From Gaiellasilicea sp963794385 (GTDB taxonomy: Bacteria; Actinomycetota; Thermoleophilia; Gaiellales; Gaiellaceae): a stretch of DNA of 64,000 bases. A program made the position numbers and the translations under genes. How positions within the stretch are numbered: position 1 is the first letter of the stretch; each line of letters starts with the position of its first letter. The stretch spans positions 1 through 64,000 of the forward strand of contig CAWCDT010000005.1 of NCBI GenBank assembly GCA_963794385.1, written 5' to 3'. Of this stretch, positions 38,532-46,459 are shown in pieces. The notes under the pieces were generated by a model. The model made no database searches, had not been told where the DNA came from, and saw only the letters and a list, made by a program, of their open reading frames with translations.

Positions 38532-39395
38532 ATGCGCACGACCTGGAACGGCTCGATCAGCTTCGGCCTCGTCTCGATTCCCGTCGGGCTCGCCCCGGCG
38601 ACGAAGCCCGCCGCGCGCGCGTCGGACGTCTCCTTCCGCCTGCTGCACCGCGAGTGCGGTACGCCGATCAAGCAAAAGCGGTACTGCACCGTGCACGAGC
38701 GCGATCTCGGGCCCGACGAGATCGTCAAGGGCTGGGAGATCGCGAAGGGTCAGTTCGTGCTCGTCGAGGACGAGGAGCTCGAGGCTCTGACCGCGCACGA
38801 TGACTCGCGCTCGATCGAGATCAGCCGGTTCGTCGACGCGTCCGAGGTCGATCCGATCTTTTTCGACCGCACGTACTTCCTCGTCCCCGCCCAGGCGCCG
38901 GCGGCGCGGCGGCCCTACGTGCTGCTCCTGAACGCGATGCGCGAGACGAAGATGGCGGCCATGGGGCGTTTCGTCCAGCAGGGGCGCGAGAAGCTCTGCC
39001 TGATCCGCCCCAAGGGAGACGCGCTCGCGCTGGAGACGCTGTTCCTCTCCGCGGACGTCTACTCGCAGGCCGAGATCGAGGAGGCGGTCGAGGAGACGAC
39101 CGTCAAGGATCCGGAGCTCGAGCTCGCCCAGCAGGTGATCGCGAGTCTCGCCGGCGACTTCGACTCGAAAGAGCTGCAGAGCGACTACCGCCGCGACTTG
39201 CGCGCGCTGCTCGAGGCCAAGCTGGCCGGCGAGGAGATCACCGCCCCGGAGCCCGCCGAAGATGAGGCGCCGGTGATCGACCTGATGGAGGCGCTCCGCC
39301 GCAGCGTCGAAGATGCGAAGCAGGCAAAGGAGCCGGCCGCCTCTGCCGCCAAGTCCTCTGCGCGGCCGCGCAAGAAGGCGGCCGCGCGCAAGTAG
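38532..39395 (+). CDS. ku: Ku protein, non-homologous end joining
   Basis: A 287-residue bacterial Ku. MRTTWNGSISFGLVSIPVGL is the conserved N-terminus, and the beta-barrel segment includes FDRTYFLVPAQAPAARRPYV. The C-terminal tail is Lys/Ala-rich (SSARPRKKAAARK), which binds DNA in related proteins. Ku recruits LigD to double-strand breaks, but no ligD is in this window. A possible -10 TAGACT lies at 38516-38521. Confidence 0.93.
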   Translation: MRTTWNGSISFGLVSIPVGLAPATKPAARASDVSFRLLHRECGTPIKQKRYCTVHERDLGPDEIVKGWEIAKGQFVLVEDEELEALTAHDDSRSIEISRFVDASEVDPIFFDRTYFLVPAQAPAARRPYVLLLNAMRETKMAAMGRFVQQGREKLCLIRPKGDALALETLFLSADVYSQAEIEEAVEETTVKDPELELAQQVIASLAGDFDSKELQSDYRRDLRALLEAKLAGEEITAPEPAEDEAPVIDLMEALRRSVEDAKQAKEPAASAAKSSARPRKKAAARK

Positions 39396-39405
39396 GAAAG
39401 CTGCG

Positions 39406-39576
39406 CTACTGCGACTTCGGGGTTGCCCCGAGCGCTTGTAGCTGCGCGGCGAACAGTGTCTTGTCGATCTTCCCCTGGTAGATCGGCACGCCTTCCTCGA
39501 TGCACACGCGAATCACTTCCTGCCGATCGATGCCCAGCTCCTTCGAGAGCTCCTCGGGCGTCAGGTGGTTCGCCAT
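39406..39576 (-). CDS. Small conserved protein, HTH-like, 56 residues
   Basis: MANHLTPEELSKELGIDRQE begins the protein, followed by VIRVCIEEGVPIYQGKIDKT. The first half looks like a helix-turn-helix (PEELSKELGIDRQEVI), similar to the small DNA- or RNA-binding motif at the start of IF-2. GGGAGG sits about 8 nt before the ATG. Upstream on the same strand there is an intrinsic terminator. The function is not known. Confidence 0.65.
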   Translation of the reverse strand: MANHLTPEELSKELGIDRQEVIRVCIEEGVPIYQGKIDKTLFAAQLQALGATPKSQ

Positions 39577-39606
39577 ACGGTCACTACCTCCCTCGTCGCG
39601 GCAACG

Positions 39607-39645
39607 AAAAAGCCCGCTCGGCGCGGCGTGGCGCTCGTGCGGGCT
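39607..39645 (-). terminator. Intrinsic terminator in the leader of the small HTH-like gene
   Basis: On the minus strand AGCCCGC (39645-39639) pairs with GCGGGCT (39617-39611), followed by a run of five T (39611-39607). It lies 30 nt before the start codon at 39576. Its position in a leader rather than at a gene end suggests attenuation, or a terminator for an unannotated short transcript. Confidence 0.65.
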
Positions 39646-39678
39646 CGGACATCGCCTGCTCGTAGTCGTTCGCGGGAA

Positions 39679-39708
39679 TCAACGGGCCCGCGTCCCCAAA
39701 GTCGCCAT
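39679..39708 (-). CDS. Possible leader peptide (MATLGTRAR)
   Basis: A nine-codon frame on the minus strand, near a -10-like TATCCT (plus 39718-39723). The predicted transcript start is 3 nt before the ATG. The terminator follows 34 nt after its stop. No run of a single amino acid codon is seen, so a classic amino-acid attenuator is not shown. Speculative. Confidence 0.25.
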   Translation of the reverse strand: MATLGTRAR

Positions 39709-39733
39709 GGTCTTCTGAGGATACTGTCCGGCC

Positions 39734-40552
39734 ATGATGGCCGCAACGGCCTTCGAGACCCGCTCGCTCGGGTCGGTCCGCTACCACGTCGGCGGTGACG
39801 GCGAGCCGCTCCTGCTCCTTCACGGGCTCGCCGGCTCCACCGGCAACTGGGTCGAGATGCTGCCGGAGCTGCTCGATCGCTACCGCGTGCTTGCGGTCGA
39901 CCTCCCCGGCCACGGCGGCTCCGGGCCGCTGCCGAAGGGCGCCACGACGGCGGACTTCGCGAGCGTGGCCGCTTCCGTCCTCAATGCCGAGGGTGTGACG
40001 CGGGCGCTCGTGGCCGGGCACTCGTTCGGCGGGCTCATCGGCCTGCGGCTCGCACAGAGCAGGCCCGAGCTCGTACGCGGGCTCCTGCTCGTTTCGCCCG
40101 CGGGGATCACGTCCGCGACGCGGGCCGCGCAGATGCTCGTGCTCGCGTCGGCGACAGTCCGGCCCGGCCGTCTCGTGGCGCCCTTCCGGCACCGGTTCGC
40201 CACGCGGACGTGGTACCGACGCGTGCTCTTCCGGCCTTGGTTCGTCTCTGATCCGGTCGCGCTGACCCCGCGCGCGACGCACGGCCTCCTCGCGGCGCAG
40301 CGGCACCACATCGACACGAAGACGGCCGGGCGAGCCATGGTCGCCGACGATCCGCGCGAGGACCTGCCGCCGGTCGCGTGCCCTACGCTCGTCCTCTGGG
40401 GCGCCCGCGACGCCCAACTGCCGCTCGATGACGCGTTCGAGTACGCGAGGCGGCTGCGGGCGAAGCTGCGGCTCGTCGCCGACTGCGGGCACCTGGTGAT
40501 CGTCGAGCGGCCGCACGCCGTCCTCGACGCCCTGGAGGAGCTCGCCGCGTGA
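39734..40552 (+). CDS. Alpha/beta hydrolase
   Basis: A 272-residue alpha/beta-fold hydrolase. The oxyanion-hole segment is LLLLHGLAGSTGNW, the nucleophile elbow VAGHSFGGLIGL (serine near residue 98), the acid is in LVLWGARDAQLPLD and the histidine in DCGHLVIVERP. The substrate is unknown. The ATG starts at the presumed transcript start (-10 GATACT at 39720-39725), so leaderless translation is possible. It overlaps the next gene by 4 nt. Confidence 0.85.
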   Translation: MMAATAFETRSLGSVRYHVGGDGEPLLLLHGLAGSTGNWVEMLPELLDRYRVLAVDLPGHGGSGPLPKGATTADFASVAASVLNAEGVTRALVAGHSFGGLIGLRLAQSRPELVRGLLLVSPAGITSATRAAQMLVLASATVRPGRLVAPFRHRFATRTWYRRVLFRPWFVSDPVALTPRATHGLLAAQRHHIDTKTAGRAMVADDPREDLPPVACPTLVLWGARDAQLPLDDAFEYARRLRAKLRLVADCGHLVIVERPHAVLDALEELAA

Positions 40553-41010
40553 TCGTCCTGCGCCGGCTGCGCGAGGACGAATACCCCGCGTGGGACGCGG
40601 CGCACCGCGACGAATACGAGCGCGGGCTCATCGAGCACGCGGGCCTCTCGCGGGAGGAGGCCCAGGCGAAGGTCGCACGGGACGTGCCGTTCGTGCTCTC
40701 CGACGGGCTTGCGACCAAGGACACGTGGATCTGGGCGGTCGAGGTCGACGGGCGCACGGTCGGCAGCGTCTTCCTCGGCGTCCGGGACGGCGGCGCGTGG
40801 CTTTACGACATTACGATCGAGGAGGGCGAGCGCGGGCGCGGCTACGGACGCGCGGCGATGACGGCACTCGAGGACGAGGTGCGCCGACTCGGCTACGACA
40901 CGGTCGGCCTGAACGTCTGGGGTGGGAACGAGGTCGCGCGCGGCCTCTACCGCTCGCTCGGCTGGGCCGAGGAGTCGGTGCACATGCGGAAGAACCTTTC
41001 GCCGAGCTAG
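40549..41010 (+). CDS. GNAT-family acetyltransferase
   Basis: A 153-residue acyl-CoA-dependent N-acetyltransferase. Motif A IEEGERGRGYGRAAMTALED binds acetyl-CoA, and GLNVWGGNEVARGLYRSLGW is motif B. The GTG start overlaps the hydrolase stop. Substrate is unknown. Confidence 0.85.
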   Translation: MIVLRRLREDEYPAWDAAHRDEYERGLIEHAGLSREEAQAKVARDVPFVLSDGLATKDTWIWAVEVDGRTVGSVFLGVRDGGAWLYDITIEEGERGRGYGRAAMTALEDEVRRLGYDTVGLNVWGGNEVARGLYRSLGWAEESVHMRKNLSPS

Positions 41011-41753
41011 ATCGGGTTCTCGACCGGGAGGAACTCCCACTCGAGCTCGAAGCGCTCGGCGAGTCGCTGCGAGAGCGCCTGCACGCCCAGCCGCTCGGTC
41101 GCGTCGTGGCCCGCCGCCGCGAAGTGGATCCCGAGCTCCCGCGCGGTCTGGAGGCTCGGCTCCTGCGGCTCGCCGGTGAGGAAGAGGTCGTAACCCTCGT
41201 GCGCGGCGCGGATCAGCTCGCCGCCGGCGCCGCCTGAGCAGATCGCGACGCGCTGGATCCTTTCCGGGCCGTTCGCGAAGACGATCGGCTCGCGGCCGCC
41301 GACCGCCTCGCGGATGCGGACGGTCAGCTCGTCGATTCCTGTCGGCTCTTGCAGCGTCCCGCCCTGGCCGACCTCGGCGAACGGGCGCTCGACCTCGACG
41401 CCGAGCGCGTCCGCAAGCAGCGCGTTGTTACCGAGCTCGGGGTGTGCGTCGAGCGCGAGGTGGTACGCGGCCAGGTTGAGGTCCGCTGCGAAGAGCGCCT
41501 CCAGCCGGCCTCGCTGGCGCTGGTCGATCCAGACCGGCTCGTTGCGCCAGAACATGCCGTGGTGGACGATCACGAGCTGCGCGCCGGCGCCCGCCGCACG
41601 CTCGAAGAGCTCGCGCGAGGAAGAGACGCCGCAGGCGATCTTCTCCACCTCCTCGGCGCCGAGCACCTGCAGCCCGGGCGTGCCGTACTCCGGAAAACGG
41701 TCGACCTCGAGTAGCTCGTTCGCGTGCCGGATGATCTCGTCGCGGTGGGCCAA
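41007..41753 (-). CDS. NIF3-like dinuclear metal-binding protein
   Basis: A 248-residue NIF3/YbgI family protein. The metal-site histidines are in VIVHHGMFWRNEP and in AAYHLALDAHPELGNN, and FAAAGHDATERLGVQALSQR is the C-terminal site. These proteins have been described as GTP cyclohydrolase I type 2 homologues, but their role is unclear. The end overlaps the GNAT gene convergently by 4 nt. Confidence 0.88.
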   Translation of the reverse strand: MAHRDEIIRHANELLEVDRFPEYGTPGLQVLGAEEVEKIACGVSSSRELFERAAGAGAQLVIVHHGMFWRNEPVWIDQRQRGRLEALFAADLNLAAYHLALDAHPELGNNALLADALGVEVERPFAEVGQGGTLQEPTGIDELTVRIREAVGGREPIVFANGPERIQRVAICSGGAGGELIRAAHEGYDLFLTGEPQEPSLQTARELGIHFAAAGHDATERLGVQALSQRLAERFELEWEFLPVENPI

Positions 41754-41782
41754 GGGCCGATTATCGCTACCCTTCGACCGCT

Positions 41783-41856
41783 CGGGGTGTGGCGCAGCCT
41801 GGTAGCGCGCTCCGTTCGGGTCGGAGAGGTCCGCGGTTCGAATCCGCGCACCCCGA
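41783..41856 (+). tRNA. tRNA-Pro(CGG)
   Basis: A complete cloverleaf: acceptor CGGGGTG/CACCCCG, D arm GCGCAGCCTGGTAGCGC, anticodon arm CTCCG-TTCGGGT-CGGAG with anticodon CGG, T arm CGCGG-TTCGAAT-CCGCG. The discriminator is A and no CCA is encoded. A TACCCT-like -10 lies at about 41768-41773. Confidence 0.96.
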
Positions 41857-41920
41857 TTTCAGCCGCGCAAGATGCCGGATCTGCGGGAGCGGATCCTGCA
41901 GCGCGCGAGAGTCCCTGAAG

Positions 41921-41940
41921 GCGGGCGCTGTCGCGCCCGC
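41921..41940. terminator. GC-rich hairpin after tRNA-Pro
   Basis: GCGGGCGC pairs with GCGCCCGC over 8 bp with a TGTC loop. It is placed between the tRNA and the converging GFA gene and may terminate both. No T-tract follows. Confidence 0.45.
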
Positions 41941-41972
41941 GGGCTCGGTTCCCGGACGCTTCCCGGCCTCGA

Positions 41973-42407
41973 TTAGGTTTCTGGATTGCCTTCGTCGTAG
42001 CGCGGAAGACCGTCATCGGGGATCTCGTCCCACGGGGCCCGCGAGGCGACGAAGGTGTGGAACTGGGGCCGGATGCCAGGATCGGTGTCGAACGAGCCGA
42101 GGCGGATTGCGACTTCTTCGCCCTCTGGCCACTCCGCGCCGAACAGGCTCGAGCCGCAGACGGAGCAGAACGCCTTCACCCGCCCGCCTTCCGGCCTGAA
42201 GACGCGGATCAGCTCCTCACCGGCGAGCAGGCGGAACCCCTCGCGCGGGACGCGTGCTTGCGTTCCGCCGAAGGCGCCCGAGTGCTTTCGGCACCGCGAG
42301 CAGTGGCAGTGGTTTGCCCAGAGAAAGGGCGCCGTTACCTCGAACCTGACGCCGCCACAGAGGCACGAGCCACGGAGCGGGTTCTCGGGGCTCGGCTCTG
42401 CGGTCAC
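41973..42407 (-). CDS. GFA-family zinc protein
   Basis: A 144-residue protein of the glutathione-dependent formaldehyde-activating (GFA, DUF636) fold. The zinc cysteines are in GSCLCGGVRFEV, NHCHCSRCRKHSG and KAFCSVCGSSLF. The actual activity in an actinobacterium without glutathione is uncertain. It overlaps the DoxX gene upstream by 4 nt. Confidence 0.88.
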   Translation of the reverse strand: MTAEPSPENPLRGSCLCGGVRFEVTAPFLWANHCHCSRCRKHSGAFGGTQARVPREGFRLLAGEELIRVFRPEGGRVKAFCSVCGSSLFGAEWPEGEEVAIRLGSFDTDPGIRPQFHTFVASRAPWDEIPDDGLPRYDEGNPET

Positions 42408-42916
42408 GTCTCAGCCGGGGATCTCGTCCAGGTCGGCGCTGGCGCGGCCGATCGTCGTCGTGACAGCGACGTCACGATTGCGGCGGCTAGGGCGAGCGAG
42501 GCCCAGAGGACGCCGGTGATCTCGTCGGCCCAGCCGAACGCGTCGTCAAGCGAGATCTCCCCGGGGCCGGTCGCCGCGAGTGCGACCGCCACGGCGGCGA
42601 GCGTCACCTCGAACTCGTAGCCGCCGAGGAATCCCTTCGGGAAGACGACGGTGACGATCGCATTCAGCATGACGGTCGTGAGCAGGAACGCGGCGAGCGG
42701 TGTCAGGAAGCCGGTCGCGAGCATGAGACCCCCACCGAGTTCCGCCAGGCCGACGACGATCGCGATCCGCTCGGGCCAGCGGTAGCCGAGCGAACCGAAG
42801 AAGGCGCCCGTCCCCTGCGGCCCACCGCCCCCGAACCACCCGAAGAGCTTCTGCGCCCCGTGCCCGGCGAACAGCAGGCCGACGACGAGGCGGAGGAGCA
42901 ACAGCCCGTACTCCAT
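42404..42916 (-). CDS. DoxX-family membrane protein
   Basis: A 170-residue protein with four hydrophobic helices. LLLRLVVGLLFAGHGAQKLF and GLAELGGGLMLATGFLTPLA are typical DoxX segments. These proteins are linked to redox stress responses or quinol reactions, but function is unproved. It is co-transcribed with the GFA gene. Confidence 0.88.
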   Translation of the reverse strand: MEYGLLLLRLVVGLLFAGHGAQKLFGWFGGGGPQGTGAFFGSLGYRWPERIAIVVGLAELGGGLMLATGFLTPLAAFLLTTVMLNAIVTVVFPKGFLGGYEFEVTLAAVAVALAATGPGEISLDDAFGWADEITGVLWASLALAAAIVTSLSRRRSAAPAPTWTRSPAET

Positions 42917-42945
42917 GGCCGGAGTATGCCCCGTATCCTCGAAGC

Positions 42946-43626
42946 GTGATCCGGGCTGTTTTGTTCGACGTCGACTTCACGCTGGCGCGGCCGGGTCCCG
43001 AGCTTGGGCCCGAGGGCTACCGGCGGATCGGTGAGCGGCACGGGCTGACCCTCGACCCGGCGCTCTACGAGGAGTCTCGCCTGGCCGCCCTCGCCTCGCT
43101 CCAGCGCCACCCCGAGCTCGAGCACGACGACGAGATCTGGATCGCGTTCACCGAGGAGATCGTGCGCGGGATGGGCGGCGACGCCGAGGGCGCGCCCGCC
43201 TGCGCCGCCGAGCTCGTGCGCGCGTGGGAACAACACGAGCGGTTCACGCTGTACGAGGACGCGCTGCCGGCGCTCGCGGTGCTCCGCGAGCACGAGATCA
43301 AGATCGGCCTCGTCTCGAACGGGAGCCGCGACCTGGACGAGTTCGTCGCCCACCACGGGCTCGACGTCGACTGCGCCGTCGGCTCACGCGCGTTCGGCCG
43401 CACCAAGCCGCACCCGGAGATCTTCCGGCACGCGCTGGCCCTGCTCGAGGTCGACCCGCCGGATGCGGCCATGGTCGGCGACTCCTACGAGGACGACATC
43501 GAGGGCGCCCGAGCGCTCGGGATGACGGCGTTTCTGCTCGACCGGGACGGGCGCCACCTCGGCAGGCCCGAGCGGCTGCCCGACCTCTTCGCGCTCCCCG
43601 CCGCGCTGGAGCTAACAGTTCGTTGA
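42946..43626 (+). CDS. HAD-family hydrolase
   Basis: A 226-residue HAD hydrolase. Motif I is AVLFDVDFTLARPG, motif II is GLVSNGSRDLDEF, the lysine is in FGRTKPHPEIF and motif IV is AMVGDSYEDDIEGARALG. Its motif I reads DVDFT instead of DxDGT. The substrate is unknown. It overlaps the lysyl-oxidase-like gene convergently by 15 nt. Confidence 0.85.
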   Translation: MIRAVLFDVDFTLARPGPELGPEGYRRIGERHGLTLDPALYEESRLAALASLQRHPELEHDDEIWIAFTEEIVRGMGGDAEGAPACAAELVRAWEQHERFTLYEDALPALAVLREHEIKIGLVSNGSRDLDEFVAHHGLDVDCAVGSRAFGRTKPHPEIFRHALALLEVDPPDAAMVGDSYEDDIEGARALGMTAFLLDRDGRHLGRPERLPDLFALPAALELTVR

Positions 43627-44848
43627 GCCCTCGCAGGTGCGCAGCGTCTCGACGTGCGGCGTGCCGCCGCGCCACGACAGCCTGATCCGGAGCGACGCGG
43701 CGTTGTTCGTGTAGTCGAGCTCCTCCAGAAGGCCCTGCGGGTTCGCCCGATGGACGAGTAGGTAGACGCCCGCCGGGACACCCTTCAGCTCGAGGTTCTG
43801 GCCGTGGAAGTGGGCGGGGTACAGATCGGTGAAGCCGATCGACGTGCCTTGCTCCACCGCGAGCGCGCGCGGCTGCGAGGCGGCGCAGTTGCCGTAGAAG
43901 CGGCCGCCGGTGAAGACGGCGACGCGCCGACGGGCGAGCCCGTAGTGGTCGGCGAGGCAAAAGCCGCTCTTGCGGTCGCGGACGACGACGGCACCCTCGA
44001 GCGTCCGCAGCTCGTAGCGCTGGAAGTCGAGCAGATGCCAGTGCGAGTGGGTCGACTCGGACGTGTAGCGGAGCCGGCCGGCGTTCTCGTGGGTGCGCAC
44101 CGAGTCGTCCGACAGGCGCACGAGCTGGCGGGCGACCATCGGTTGGGTTGCGGATGCCCGGCTCCCACGCACCCAGACGGGCCCGTCGCCGATGTTGTCG
44201 GTTGCAGAGGCGAAGCCGAGCCTCGTGCCGGCGATCGTCAGCCGGAAAGGCGCGCGCTGGTCGAAGTCGGGCAGCAGCTGGCGCGGCCCGACGCCCGGCG
44301 TGCCCGAGTCACGCGTCTTCTCCGGGAACGGCTCGCCCGGCTCGACCGTCCGGAACGTGACCTTGCCGTTCGCGCGTGAACGAGGGCGCGATCTGCTCGG
44401 CTGGGCCCGCCGCGACGAGCTTCGGCACACCGCCGGCGGCCGGCACGGTGAAGACGTCGAAGCTGCCGCCCTCGAGCGGGCTCGCCGCATACGCGATGCG
44501 CATGCCGTCTCCGCTCCAGGCCGGCATCGCGACGACACGGTCCCCTTTCACGAGCCGCCGCAGCCCGCCGCCGTCGCGCCGGACGACGTACAGGCTCGTC
44601 GCGCGGGCGCCCGGCGCCTGGCGGACGAAGACGATCTCGCGCCCGTCCGGTGACCAGTCGGGCTCCGTGTCGACGGCCGCCGTGGTCGTGAGCGCACGCT
44701 CGCCGACGTAGAGATCGCCGTCCCGAGCAGAGACGACGAGCCTGGGCAGGGTGCGCGCGGCATCGGCCTGCGTGCCTAGGGCAGCGGCGGCGAGGAGCGG
44801 CAGCGGCGCCAGCAAGACCGCGACGGCGAGCAGTCGCGCGGGCTTCAT
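43612..44848 (-). CDS. Secreted beta-propeller plus lysyl-oxidase-like protein (frame broken)
   Basis: Signal peptide (MKPARLLAVAVLLAPLPLL), then TolB/WD40-like repeats (TEPDWSPDGREIVFVRQ, MPAWSGDGMRIAYAASP). After a frame change at about 44370-44380 a lysyl-oxidase-like domain follows, with the copper-binding STHSHWHLLDFQRYEL and DLYPAHFHGQNLEL. Repaired, it would be about 410 residues. Bacterial lysyl-oxidase-like proteins oxidise lysines or bind copper, and the natural substrate is unknown. Its ATG overlaps the stop of the CoA transferase gene (ATGA). Confidence 0.75.
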
Positions 44849-45810
44849 TCGAGTCCGAGCTCGCTCCGCCATGCCTCCGTATGCTGCCCGACCGCTGCGG
44901 ACGGCATGTCGGGAACCGCGCCGAACTCCGCCGCCGCCTCCGCCAGGGTGGCGACCGGGCCGGCGCAGACGTCCTCGCCGTCGAACAGCTCGAGCCACTC
45001 CGCGAGCGGGCGAGCCGCGAAGACGGCCGCGAGCTCGGCTGCGAGCTCGTCCTGGCCGTCGGCGGCGAACTGCCGTCGCGAGAGCTCCGGCCGGTCGATG
45101 AGGTCGCAGAGCCGGGCGAAGAACTTCGGCTCGAGCGCGCCCACCGTGAGATGGCGCGCGTCGGCCGTCTCATAGACGCGGTAACACGCGAGGCCGCCGG
45201 TCAGGAAGCGCGGCAGCGGGTCGCCGGCGAGCCGGTGCGAGACGAGGCGGTGCGAGCCGTGGGTCATCGAGATCGTCAGCCGCGCGCCGCGGCCGGTGCG
45301 TTCCCGCTCGAGCAACGCGGCGAGGACCTCGGTGACGGCGCCGAGCGCCCCGGCGGCGAGGTCGGCCGGCTGGAGCGGGGGCAGGTCGGGAGCGGTGTCC
45401 GCGAGAACTCCCGCCCAGCCGAGGTAGTTGAGGTCGTGCCCGGCGCGGCCGGCGTGCGGCCCATCGGCGCCGAAGCCGGTGATCGAGCAGTACACCACCG
45501 ACTCCGGGACGTCGTCCGGGCCGACGCCGAGGCGGGCGGCGACACCGGGACGAAAGCCTTCCAGGACGATGTCGGCGCGCGCGAGGAGCGCACGCGCCAG
45601 CTCGGGCTCGCCCTTCAAGTCGCAGGCGACCGACTCCTTGCCCGCGTTCAGGGCTTCGTCCCAGGCGGGTGCGGTGTGCCGCATCGGGTCGCCCTCCGGG
45701 GACTCGAGCCTCACCACGCGCGCACCGAGGCGCTGCAGCTCGCGCGAGGCGAACGCTCCCGGCAGGTAACGGGTCAGGTCGACAACGAGCAGTCCTGCGA
45801 GCGGTTGCAT
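44845..45810 (-). CDS. CaiB/BaiF (type III) CoA-transferase
   Basis: A 321-residue family III CoA transferase. GLLVVDLTRYLPGAFASREL, the CoA-binding LESPEGDPMRHTAP and the segment NAGKESVACDLKG are typical. The catalytic aspartate is probably in AGHDLNYLGW. Likely acts on branched or aromatic acyl-CoA, such as alpha-methylacyl-CoA racemase substrates. Divergent from the TetR gene, with a shared control region. Confidence 0.88.
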   Translation of the reverse strand: MQPLAGLLVVDLTRYLPGAFASRELQRLGARVVRLESPEGDPMRHTAPAWDEALNAGKESVACDLKGEPELARALLARADIVLEGFRPGVAARLGVGPDDVPESVVYCSITGFGADGPHAGRAGHDLNYLGWAGVLADTAPDLPPLQPADLAAGALGAVTEVLAALLERERTGRGARLTISMTHGSHRLVSHRLAGDPLPRFLTGGLACYRVYETADARHLTVGALEPKFFARLCDLIDRPELSRRQFAADGQDELAAELAAVFAARPLAEWLELFDGEDVCAGPVATLAEAAAEFGAVPDMPSAAVGQHTEAWRSELGLE

Positions 45811-45857
45811 GGCCGCCGAACCTACCACTAGAGTGCGAGCGTTGACTGACGGTTCAA
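45805..45857 (+). promoter_or_regulatory. TetR-gene promoter with palindromic operator
   Basis: TTGCAT (45805-45810), 18 bp, TAGAGT (45829-45834). The operator-like TTGACTGACGGTTCAA (45842-45857) lies just after the predicted start. The half sites TTGACT and GTTCAA are imperfectly symmetric. A near-identical site is at 53036-53051. The promoter overlaps the start of the divergent CoA-transferase gene. Confidence 0.5.
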
Positions 45858-46459
45858 CCAACGGTCCCGACAAGCGGCAGGTCATTCTCGACGCGGCCGT
45901 GCGCGTGTTCGCGCGCAAGGGCTACCACGCCGCTCGCGTCGGCGACATCGCCGGCGAGGCCGGGATCGCGCACGGGCTCCTCTACCACTACTTCGGCTCG
46001 AAGGAGGAAGTGCTGGAGACGGTCTTCCGCGAGAACTGGCGCGAGCTGCTGGAGACGTTCGCGCGGATCGAGGCATCCGACGAGCCGCCGCTCGCGCAGC
46101 TGGAGGGGATCGCGAAGTCGCTGCTCCGCACCTGGCGTGCGCAGCCCGAGCTCGTCACGGTGATGGTGCGCGAGGTGGCGCGGAGCCCGCAGCTCCAGAG
46201 CCAGGTGGACGAGATCCGCGCCGGCTTTCTCGTCATCCAGCGCGTGATCGAGCGCGGCCAGGCGGACGGCTCGTTCCGGCCGGAGCTCGATGCCCGGCTC
46301 GCGAGCTGGATCTTCTACGGCGGCCTCGAGGAGCTGCTGACCGGCTGGGTGCTGGGCCAGCTGCCGGACGGTGACGAGGAGGTGGCGCGTGCGGAGCGGA
46401 CGGTGGTCGAGCTCCTCTGCAACGGGATCGCCCGGGACGCTGCCGCAGCGCCCGCCTGA
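45842..46459 (+). CDS. TetR-family regulator
   Basis: A 205-residue repressor. The HTH is in RVFARKGYHAARVGDIAGEA and GIAHGLLYHYFGSKEEVLET. The C-terminal domain binds a ligand, probably an acyl-CoA given its neighbours (FadR/PaaR-like size and context), but this is inference. TTG 45842 is preferred because the predicted transcript start lies next to it, which would make a leaderless message. An ATG at 45809 would overlap the CoA-transferase start and is less likely. Confidence 0.85.
   Translation: MTDGSTNGPDKRQVILDAAVRVFARKGYHAARVGDIAGEAGIAHGLLYHYFGSKEEVLETVFRENWRELLETFARIEASDEPPLAQLEGIAKSLLRTWRAQPELVTVMVREVARSPQLQSQVDEIRAGFLVIQRVIERGQADGSFRPELDARLASWIFYGGLEELLTGWVLGQLPDGDEEVARAERTVVELLCNGIARDAAAAPA

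Noticed and set aside
39584..39708. tmRNA, because the minus strand encodes ANDYEQAM
   Set aside because: There is no tRNA-like T arm or acceptor stem around it, and the region is too short.
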